DNA of 9,028 nucleotides from JAJBWD01 sp041670885. GTDB taxonomy: Bacteria; Bacillota; Clostridia; Clostridiales; Clostridiaceae. A program made the position numbers and the translations under genes. A model generated the notes under the pieces. That model saw only the letters and a program-made list of their open reading frames with translations. It made no database searches and was not told the origin of the DNA. Location: positions 1 through 9,028 of the forward strand of contig JBAXYJ010000113.1 in the NCBI GenBank assembly GCA_041670885.1, read 5' to 3'. Each line of letters opens with the position of its first letter. Position 1 is the stretch's first letter. This document shows positions 1 through 4,630 of this stretch, piece after piece.

Positions 1-155
1 AGCAGTAAATCAAGTATATCAATAATCATTACTTTATTTCTTGAATTAATATCCAGCCTGTATCTTATCTTTACCGGCAGATTACTTTTACTGCAGATAA
101 AAGCTGAACTGCCTGTTCCTAATATAAATATTATAAGAAATATAAAAAAATTCAT
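1..155 (-). CDS. N-terminal fragment of an unidentified membrane-anchored protein
   Basis: This is an open frame that starts at ATG 155-153 and runs off the left edge, so only about 51 codons are visible. The start is supported by a G-rich Shine-Dalgarno (GGGGG at 163-167). The upstream ATG at 167-169 hits a stop after four codons. The first 20 or so residues (MNFFIFLIIFILGTGSSAF) are strongly hydrophobic, followed by a Cys and a basic stretch containing KIRYR. This suggests an uncleaved signal anchor or a signal peptide, with the rest of the protein possibly outside the membrane. I do not recognise the family. It lies 65 bp downstream of the CbrA-like gene on the same strand. It may have its own promoter, because a TATAAT box and a small hairpin sit in the gap. 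Confidence 0.6.
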   Translation of the reverse strand, partial: MNFFIFLIIFILGTGSSAFICSKSNLPVKIRYRLDINSRNKVMIIDILDLL

Positions 156-170
156 CCTAATACCCCCATA

Positions 171-186
171 TCCTGCCTATGCAGGA
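171..186 (-). other. Small hairpin in the 5' leader of the leftmost gene
   Basis: TCCTGC and GCAGGA form a perfect 6-bp stem around a 4-nt loop, 16 nt upstream of the start codon at 155. No U-run follows on either strand, so it is not a standard intrinsic terminator. It could stabilise or modulate the leader RNA, or it could be chance. Confidence 0.4.
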
Positions 187-198
187 AGTATTACATAT

Positions 199-204
199 AT
201 TATA
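199..204 (-). promoter_or_regulatory. Possible -10 box for the leftmost gene
   Basis: On the minus strand these bases read TATAAT exactly, about 44 nt before the start codon at 155. At 17 bp upstream only a weak -35 match (TTATTA) is present. In such AT-rich DNA a single TATAAT is poor evidence, so this is tentative. Confidence 0.25.
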
Positions 205-220
205 TAGTAATTAGTAAATA

Positions 221-1288
221 TTAATAATCATTTTTAGATTTTTTTATATCCATGCTAAATATTTTTGATTTCATAACAAGCTTTCGTAAAAGGGAATTAT
301 ACATAAAGGGAATTTTTAGATTTTTAATAAATATGTTTATTTTTATCTTTCTGGCTGCTTTTACATAATCAGATTTAAATTCCTTATAATTTCTATTAAT
401 AGACTCTGCAAGAAAGACAGCACTTTTAAGTGCATAGCTGATTCCTTCTGCAGAACTTGGACTTATAAGTCCTGCAGCTTCTCCAATTAATGCTATGTTC
501 TCATCAGCCAGGCTTATTTCCTTTAGCTTTCTTGTTCTCATAATGAGAGTTCCTGTCCTTTTATAAAATCCCCCTATATCAAATCCTTTTTTCTTTAACT
601 TATCAATAAGAAGGTTGAATTTTAAATTAGCATCCTCATTTATTGGGACTGCAGTACCAATTAAAAGAAATCCATCTTTCTGTATTATCCAGGAGTAATA
701 ATCCGTTATTTCCTTATCAAATATTGAGGTGTAAAAGGGTGAACTGCCTTCTGTTTTATACCACTGCTGTATGGATACATACTTTTCTGGGTAAGGCTTA
801 TATTTAAATTGATTTTTTCTAACCAGGGAAAGGGCTCCGTCTGCCCCAACAAGAATATTTGTATCTACTATTATATTCTCACCATTCTTATTAAGAAATA
901 CCTGTATTTTATCTCCGTTTTTCTTGTGTCCTTTATATATGGTATCTAGCATAAATTCTGCATGATGATTTTGAGATGCCAGGTATGAGTCAAATTTTTC
1001 TCTGTCCACATTTATATAATGTCTCTGATAATGCCTTTCTATATCGTTGTCAAAATCAAGGGTTTTTACAGAAAACATCTGAGGTCCCGTTAAAACATCC
1101 TTAGGAAGGCCAAGCTCCAGCTTTGCCAGCATTTTTTGTGCATCCGGTGCCAAAAGACCTCCGCAGCATTTCTCATATTTATTTTTGAAATTTCTTTTAT
1201 CTACAAGCAGAACTCTGTATTTTTCATCAAGAAGTCCGGCAAGTGTCGCCCCTGCAGGTCCTGCTCCTATAATTACTATGTCATACAT
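221..1288 (-). CDS. cbrA: CbrA-like FAD-dependent oxidoreductase (geranylgeranyl reductase superfamily)
   Basis: This 355-residue flavoprotein is about the same length as E. coli CbrA. It opens with a Rossmann dinucleotide-binding motif (GAGPAG, residues 8-13). A CCGGLLAPDAQ segment (41-51) is typical of the geranylgeranyl reductase/CbrA branch. Other FAD-binding blocks are VGADGA (147-152) and LIGEAAG (267-273) followed by SSAEGISYAL. Blocks around PQMFSVKT, YVSIQQW and ITDYYSW match CbrA as I remember it, so I assign it to that branch rather than to archaeal lipid reductases. E. coli CbrA is linked to colicin M tolerance, possibly through isoprenoid lipids; its substrate here is unknown. 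No signal peptide is visible. The start has a strong Shine-Dalgarno (AAAGGAGA). It lies 55 bp behind the HD-domain gene, probably in the same transcript. The gene symbol marks similarity only. Confidence 0.85.
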   Translation of the reverse strand: MYDIVIIGAGPAGATLAGLLDEKYRVLLVDKRNFKNKYEKCCGGLLAPDAQKMLAKLELGLPKDVLTGPQMFSVKTLDFDNDIERHYQRHYINVDREKFDSYLASQNHHAEFMLDTIYKGHKKNGDKIQVFLNKNGENIIVDTNILVGADGALSLVRKNQFKYKPYPEKYVSIQQWYKTEGSSPFYTSIFDKEITDYYSWIIQKDGFLLIGTAVPINEDANLKFNLLIDKLKKKGFDIGGFYKRTGTLIMRTRKLKEISLADENIALIGEAAGLISPSSAEGISYALKSAVFLAESINRNYKEFKSDYVKAARKIKINIFIKNLKIPFMYNSLLRKLVMKSKIFSMDIKKSKNDY

Positions 1289-1325
1289 GCTTTTCTCCTT
1301 TAATGTGTATTATAAAAAATTTCAT
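1281..1325 (-). CDS. Possible 14-codon upstream ORF overlapping the cbrA-like start
   Basis: An ATG at 1325-1323 follows a good Shine-Dalgarno (AGAGGTG, 4 nt before the ATG). It reads MKFFIIHIKGEKHV and stops at a TGA just inside the cbrA-like gene, overlapping it by 8 nt in another frame. The Shine-Dalgarno of the cbrA-like gene lies inside this small ORF. This layout would allow translational coupling or leader-peptide control. It is equally compatible with chance, since the ORF is short and AT-rich. Confidence 0.35.
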   Translation of the reverse strand: MKFFIIHIKGEKHV

Positions 1326-1343
1326 AATTCACCTCTTTTAATG

Positions 1344-1826
1344 TCACAGATAAATTGAATCTATTATTTCCCTTCCGGTATTTGTTTTAAAATATTTATC
1401 CTTTATGATTTTTACAGTTTCCTTTTCAATATTATCCTCATATATATTAACAAGAAAATCAGCTTCTACAAGAATTTGAAAATCAATATCGTCAATTTTA
1501 TTATAGCTGTGATGATTTCCTATTATAAACTTTACCCTGCTTATAGTATCAATATCCAGCTTAAATCGGTTTAAGATTTCCTCTGCTATGAAAGGGCCTT
1601 CTATTTCCTGATATTTTCCCGCTGAGGAATTATACTTTCTTTCAGCTTCCTTTATTCCTATGTCATGAAGTATTGAAGATAATTTTACTATTTCTTTTTC
1701 ATTCGATTTAATATTTTCCTTTTCACATATAGTCTGGGCAAAGCAGAATACCTTCATTGCATGATTTATTCTCTTAACATCTCCACTAAAATATTTCATC
1801 ATTGAAATCATCACTTCTTCAATCAT
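1344..1826 (-). CDS. Small HD-domain metal-dependent phosphohydrolase
   Basis: This 160-residue protein has a complete HD-superfamily motif set. It consists of His22, the signature His54-Asp55 in SILHDIG, His105-His106 in IIGNHHSY, and Asp123 in VEADFLVN. HD proteins bind divalent metals and usually hydrolyse phosphate esters or nucleotides; the substrate cannot be told here. It is short and appears to be a single domain with no sensor or membrane part. Several in-frame ATGs lie in the first ten codons. The first is chosen because AGGAGGG lies 4 nt upstream of it. The gene heads a likely two-gene unit with the cbrA-like gene 55 bp downstream and has an extended -10 promoter candidate just upstream. 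A different, longer HD protein is encoded near the right edge of the window. Confidence 0.85.
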   Translation of the reverse strand: MIEEVMISMMKYFSGDVKRINHAMKVFCFAQTICEKENIKSNEKEIVKLSSILHDIGIKEAERKYNSSAGKYQEIEGPFIAEEILNRFKLDIDTISRVKFIIGNHHSYNKIDDIDFQILVEADFLVNIYEDNIEKETVKIIKDKYFKTNTGREIIDSIYL

Positions 1827-1850
1827 AATACCCTCCTGCTTTTTAGTATT

Positions 1851-1859
1851 ATTTTAACA
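1851..1859 (-). promoter_or_regulatory. Extended -10 promoter candidate for the HD/cbrA-like unit
   Basis: The minus strand reads TGTTAAAAT, a TGn extended -10 with one mismatch from TATAAT. It lies about 25 nt before the HD gene start, so the transcript would begin just before the Shine-Dalgarno. No good -35 hexamer is seen at 16-18 bp, which an extended -10 can tolerate. Confidence 0.4.
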
Positions 1860-1909
1860 TATTTTCTTATTTTGTTCCCTAAAATGTTTATTTAATTGAA
1901 TAGTATGTC

Positions 1910-2037
1910 CTTAATAGGTCAATAATACAGATATTAAGTGAACTTCAGATAGGGAGTCTTCCCCGACTGAAGAGTAATTACAGGAATACCCGCTTAAAGA
2001 AGCAGGCTTCTTGAAATTTTGAAAAGGAGGATATCTA
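1910..2037 (+). promoter_or_regulatory. Structured 5' leader of the solo zinc-ribbon gene
   Basis: Several inverted repeats crowd into the 130 bases before the plus-strand gene. CTTAATA (1910-1916) pairs with TATTAAG (1932-1938). CTTCAG (1943-1948) pairs with CTGAAG (1967-1972) around a GGGA/TCCC inner stem. GTAATTAC (1974-1981) is palindromic. CCCGCTT (1989-1995) pairs with AAGCAGG (2000-2006) with one mismatch. AAGAAG (1997-2002) pairs with CTTCTT (2007-2012), and this stem excludes the previous one. A strong Shine-Dalgarno, AAGGAGG (2024-2030), then sits 7 nt before the ATG. I do not recognise a known riboswitch. It could be a regulatory leader, the end of a mobile element, or a small RNA. 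Confidence 0.45.
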
Positions 2038-2358
2038 ATGGCTATTTCTTTGGAAAATGAAATTAAATCCAGGTTTAAATATTCTATAGTCTGTCCACAC
2101 TGTGGATGTAATAAAACTGTTAAGTATGGATTTTTTAACGGAGAGCAAAGGTATAGATGCAAGGAATGCAGGAAAACCTTCAATGCTTTTACCGGGACAA
2201 TTCTAAGCTGGTCTCATTATAAGGACAAGTGGGGAAGCTATATGGAAATTATCAGCGATGATATGTCACTTAGAAAGGCACAGGCACAGGTTGGTGTAAA
2301 TTATGGTACTTTATTTCGATGGAGACATAAAATTTTAAATCGCCTGTACAGGCTATAA
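2038..2358 (+). CDS. Solo zinc-ribbon/HTH protein, N-terminal module of an IS1595-type transposase
   Basis: This 106-residue protein has a Cys4 zinc ribbon (Cys19, Cys22, Cys41, Cys44, in CPHCG and RYRCKEC). A KTFNAFTGT segment and a helix-turn-helix-like region (about 77-99, ending FRWRHKIL) follow. This is the N-terminal DNA-binding part of IS1595-family transposases, which normally run to about 300 residues with a DDE-type catalytic domain. Here the frame stops right after the HTH, and no catalytic segment is found downstream in any frame before the neighbouring gene's terminator. It is therefore either a truncated transposase or a domesticated DNA-binding protein. The frame is intact and the Shine-Dalgarno excellent, which argues against simple decay. 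It is the only plus-strand gene among minus-strand neighbours, consistent with insertion. Confidence 0.75.
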   Translation: MAISLENEIKSRFKYSIVCPHCGCNKTVKYGFFNGEQRYRCKECRKTFNAFTGTILSWSHYKDKWGSYMEIISDDMSLRKAQAQVGVNYGTLFRWRHKILNRLYRL

Positions 2359-2362
2359 ACTT

Positions 2363-2396
2363 AAAAAACTATGAGGTGCATATTTAATGCACCTCA
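2363..2396 (-). terminator. Intrinsic terminator of the ABC-F gene
   Basis: TGAGGTGCAT (2372-2381) and ATGCACCTCA (2387-2396) form a perfect 10-bp stem with a 5-nt loop. On the minus strand the stem is followed by three bases and then T6 (2363-2368), 14 bases after the ABC-F stop codon. Read from the plus strand, no U-run follows, so it serves mainly the ABC-F transcript. It may still slow or protect the 3' end of the zinc-ribbon mRNA. Confidence 0.85.
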
Positions 2397-2409
2397 CCTG
2401 TTCCAACTG

Positions 2410-4041
2410 CTAATTTATTTCCTTCAGCTCTCTTATTATGCTTTCGTACTCTTTGTTCAGTTCTTCAATGTTATCCTTTTTAGATGGCATAGACAATCTC
2501 CCGATTACGAAGGACAGCCTGTTTTGCAGAACCTGCTTCTTATTTTCAATATCAGCATAATATGATTTATCCTGATGCTCCTTATAACTTTCAAAATTTC
2601 CCTCCACTATTTTAAACTTATAATCCTCTATAAACATGACATGATTCGAAATATTATTTAAAAAGGATTCATCATGGGATACAAATAAAATAGTTCCTTC
2701 ATAGGCTTTAAGTGCAGCCTCTAAAGCCTCAATAGAATAAATATCAAGAAAATTTGTGGGCTCATCTAACAGAAGAAGGTTTGGTTTCATAAGAATCAGT
2801 TTTCCAATAGAAGCCTTCACCCTTTCTCCTCCACTTAAAAGTCCTGCCGTTTTATAAACATCCTCACCCCTAAAAAGGAGAAGAGACAGGAGATTTCTTA
2901 TTTCTCCCTCAGAAATACTGCTGTTTCCTTTTAGATTTTCAAGAACAGTTTTATCATCCTCTAAAATATTAAGCTCCTGATTAAAATATCCTATTTCCGC
3001 TTTTTCAGCCAGGCTTATTGAAGAATTTCTGCTGGTAATAAGCTTGATAAGAGAACTTTTCCCGCAGCCATTTGGTCCGAAAAAGCCGGTTTTCCAGTCC
3101 TTATAAAGCTTAAATTCTGCATTTTTATATAATATTTTATTACCATAGGACAGATTAATATTTTCACCCTGAATAACTATTTTACTGTGCAGCTTAATAT
3201 CTGAGGAAATACTAATTCTCATTTTTGCATCATCTTTAGGTCTTTTTCTCTCTTCCAGCTTTTTCATTCTTTTATCCATATTCTTTACTGAGTTATCCAG
3301 CTTCTTTTTAGCTTTCTGACCTCCCATCTTATGAAGCCTGGCTTCTGAATTTCCCATCCTGCCGGGAGCATTTTTTATATTATTTATTTTCTCCTTTTTT
3401 TCCTCAATAGCTGACAGCAGTCTCCTTTTTTCTTTTTCATATTCCTGATATAAAAATTCATCTCTTTCCTGCTGATTTTTCTTTTGAAGCTTAAATTCCT
3501 CATAGTTTCCTTTATATATTTTTATTTCTCCCTCTTCTATGGCAAGTATTTTACTGCAGAGGCTGTCTAGTACCTTTCTGCTGTGGGATACTATTAGAAC
3601 GGCACCCTTATATTTCTTCATTTTTTCAATGAAAAGGTCTATTCCTTCCATATCCAGATTATTAGTAGGTTCATCAGCAATAATTATGGAGGAATTCTTG
3701 TTTAAACTTTCAGCAATCTTCAGTCTGGTTTTTTCACCGGAGCTTAAGCCTGAATGATTACTGACATTAAATTCAGACTGAAGCTTACTATGAGGAACGG
3801 CTGGCAAGAAATCTTCATCAAAACTTAGCTGGCTTATATAAGATAAATTACCATTTAGCTTAATTACTCCCTTATACTCTAAGTCTTCACCGATAACTGC
3901 TTTAATCAGCGTAGTTTTTCCTGAACCGTTAGGTCCTACTAATCCAATTCTGTCTTCAGAATATATCTTAAGGTTATCAATCTTTAGTATGCACTTGTCA
4001 TTATAGTATTTTTCAAATTTATCGATTTCCAAAATAAGCAT
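2410..4041 (-). CDS. ABC-F ATPase, probable ribosome-protection (antibiotic resistance) type
   Basis: This 543-residue protein has two ABC domains and no transmembrane segment. Domain 1 has Walker A GPNGSGKTT (36-44), signature SSGEK (100-104), Walker B ending IIADEP (120-125) and the switch His153. Domain 2 has Walker A GPNGCGKSS (322-330), signature LSGGE (402-406), LLLLDEP (422-428) and VSHDE (454-458). A long charged helical linker (about 185-270, with PGRMGNSEARLHKM) joins them, and a C-terminal helical extension (about 497-543) follows. ABC-F proteins of this build bind the ribosomal E site; resistance members displace lincosamides, streptogramin A or pleuromutilins. The C-terminal extension resembles that of VmlR as I remember it. 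The elaborate leader supports a drug-inducible resistance role over housekeeping EttA/Uup types. Which drugs it protects against, if any, cannot be read from sequence. Confidence 0.88.
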   Translation of the reverse strand: MLILEIDKFEKYYNDKCILKIDNLKIYSEDRIGLVGPNGSGKTTLIKAVIGEDLEYKGVIKLNGNLSYISQLSFDEDFLPAVPHSKLQSEFNVSNHSGLSSGEKTRLKIAESLNKNSSIIIADEPTNNLDMEGIDLFIEKMKKYKGAVLIVSHSRKVLDSLCSKILAIEEGEIKIYKGNYEEFKLQKKNQQERDEFLYQEYEKEKRRLLSAIEEKKEKINNIKNAPGRMGNSEARLHKMGGQKAKKKLDNSVKNMDKRMKKLEERKRPKDDAKMRISISSDIKLHSKIVIQGENINLSYGNKILYKNAEFKLYKDWKTGFFGPNGCGKSSLIKLITSRNSSISLAEKAEIGYFNQELNILEDDKTVLENLKGNSSISEGEIRNLLSLLLFRGEDVYKTAGLLSGGERVKASIGKLILMKPNLLLLDEPTNFLDIYSIEALEAALKAYEGTILFVSHDESFLNNISNHVMFIEDYKFKIVEGNFESYKEHQDKSYYADIENKKQVLQNRLSFVIGRLSMPSKKDNIEELNKEYESIIRELKEIN

Positions 4042-4066
4042 AAAAAAACCTCCTTATGATAGGAGG
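4042..4066 (-). terminator. Hairpin combining Shine-Dalgarno sequestration and terminator features
   Basis: In the mRNA, CCTCCT (4066-4061), a 6-nt loop and AGGAGG (4054-4049) form a perfect 6-bp GC-rich stem followed at once by U7 (4048-4042) and then the ABC-F ATG. The 3' arm is the ABC-F Shine-Dalgarno, and the U-run is the 7-nt spacer to the start codon. The structure can therefore stop transcription, hide the ribosome binding site, or do both. Confidence 0.6.
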
Positions 4067-4077
4067 GTCACCAAAAA

Positions 4078-4116
4078 TCACCTTAAAAAGGCAAACAAAA
4101 ATAAGGCGGTACTCAT
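4078..4116 (-). CDS. Possible upstream ORF 2 in the ABC-F leader (12 codons)
   Basis: ATG at 4116 reads MSTALFLFAFLR and stops at TGA, 36 nt before the ABC-F start. It runs through the 3' arm and U-run of the long-range terminator helix. The Leu/Phe-rich peptide is suggestive, but the only Shine-Dalgarno-like bases (AGG) touch the ATG, which is poor spacing. It may not be translated, or only by coupling. Confidence 0.2.
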   Translation of the reverse strand: MSTALFLFAFLR

Positions 4117-4218
4117 CCTATCAAGAACTTTAATTCACAAGAAATAAACCCTTTGTAAGAGCCTAATCCCAATAGCACGTTCTAAATAAGATATATCTTC
4201 ATTGCTTTCCTGCCTTAT
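4097..4218 (-). terminator. Long-range terminator helix in the ABC-F leader
   Basis: In the mRNA, ATAAGGC-A-GG (4218-4209) pairs with CCGCCTTAT (4109-4101), giving nine pairs with one bulged base. A U-run follows (minus-strand T5 at 4101-4097). The weak nested pair AGAAC/GTTCT may shorten the large loop. The 5' arm includes part of the Shine-Dalgarno of upstream ORF 1, so ribosome binding there would disrupt the helix. The roughly 100-nt loop lowers confidence that it acts as a terminator unaided. Confidence 0.45.
4182..4202 (-). CDS. Upstream ORF 1 in the ABC-F leader (six codons)
   Basis: ATG at 4202 reads MKIYLI and ends in TAG. AGGA lies 5 nt upstream, an acceptable Shine-Dalgarno. ABC-F resistance genes commonly carry such very short upstream ORFs, which act as drug sensors. 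Its Shine-Dalgarno overlaps the 5' arm of the leader's long-range helix, which links its translation to termination. Confidence 0.5.
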   Translation of the reverse strand: MKIYLI

Positions 4219-4246
4219 CCTTTCAAACTTTATATTTTATATTTCA

Positions 4247-4275
4247 AGTATAATATTATACCTTTTTACTGTCAA
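4247..4275 (-). promoter_or_regulatory. Sigma-A-type promoter of the ABC-F gene
   Basis: On the minus strand, TTGACA (4275-4270) and TATACT (4252-4247) are separated by exactly 17 bp. The -35 is a perfect match and the -10 has one mismatch. The start site is predicted near 4240. The -35 begins 4 bp after the stop of the upstream DUF6054-like gene, so the ABC-F gene is probably its own transcription unit. A 14-bp perfect palindrome covers the -10. Confidence 0.8.
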
Positions 4276-4279
4276 TTGT

Positions 4280-4612
4280 TTAATATTCTACAACGAATTT
4301 TTCTAACAAACTTTTTACACTTGCTGCAAAATCATCCCCTGCTCCCCAATCGAAATGGAAAATCAATCCCTCAGAAGAACCTGCAGATATTGAGCTTATT
4401 TCTGTATCTCCGTTAAAATTATTAATAGTTACGGTAAGAGCAGCTCTATTATTTGACCTAAAATAATATTTTTCAAAAATCAGCACATAAGCTTTAATAA
4501 CATCTTGATATTCATGAGCTTCCTCATATATAAGTTCACTATTCATATTATTTTTCAAAAACCTAAAAGCTTCCTCCGGGCTTAAATTTACTTTAAAATT
4601 ATATACGCTCAT
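4280..4612 (-). CDS. Small DUF6054-like protein of unknown function
   Basis: This is a 110-residue soluble protein with no signal peptide or membrane segment. The opening YNFKVNLSPEEAF, the central FEKYYFRSNNRAALTV (46-61), SAGSSEG (76-82) and FHFDWGAGDDF (85-95) fit, from memory, the small clostridial family labelled DUF6054. No catalytic motif is evident and no function is known to me. The start has AAGGAGG 4 nt before the ATG. It follows the flavoprotein gene by only 18 bp, so it is probably the last gene of the deformylase-flavoprotein unit. No hairpin terminator is visible after it before the ABC-F promoter begins. Confidence 0.7.
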   Translation of the reverse strand: MSVYNFKVNLSPEEAFRFLKNNMNSELIYEEAHEYQDVIKAYVLIFEKYYFRSNNRAALTVTINNFNGDTEISSISAGSSEGLIFHFDWGAGDDFAASVKSLLEKFVVEY

Positions 4613-4630
4613 AAATCCTCCTTATTAATG

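Larger units (their letters stand above)
4042..4240 (-). promoter_or_regulatory. Attenuator-type leader RNA of the ABC-F gene
   Basis: About 199 nt lie between the predicted transcription start and the ABC-F ATG. The order in the RNA is: Shine-Dalgarno of a six-codon upstream ORF within the 5' arm of a long-range helix, the upstream ORF, a central region, the 3' arm of that helix with a U-run, and a short hairpin whose 3' arm is the ABC-F Shine-Dalgarno. Genes of this family such as vmlR and lmo0919 are known to be induced by ribosome-targeting drugs through leader attenuation. Here a ribosome stalled at the upstream ORF would cover the 5' arm of the terminator helix and allow read-through. 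The mechanism is inferred from layout. Confidence 0.65.

Noticed and set aside
171..186. Intrinsic terminator after the cbrA-like gene
   Set aside because: The stem is only 6 bp and no U-run follows on the minus strand; it is better seen as part of the next gene's leader.
1910..2037. Known riboswitch (c-di-GMP, T-box, TPP, ZTP, guanidine) in the zinc-ribbon leader
   Set aside because: None of the conserved sequence blocks of these classes is present; only unassigned stems are seen.
1911..2183. 90-codon open frame on the minus strand
   Set aside because: It is antisense to the zinc-ribbon gene and its leader. Its translation has no family features, while the plus-strand frame has a Cys4 motif and a strong SD.
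1900..2410. Complete insertion sequence
   Set aside because: There is no catalytic domain, and no matching terminal inverted repeats or flanking target duplication could be found by eye.
2371..2565. 64-codon plus-strand open frame after the zinc-ribbon gene, considered as a missing transposase part
   Set aside because: It starts in the terminator hairpin and is antisense to the ABC-F C-terminus, and it shows no DDE-type features.
3539..3757. 72-codon plus-strand open frame inside the ABC-F gene
   Set aside because: It is a shadow of conserved ABC-F coding sequence (Walker B region) with no SD of its own.
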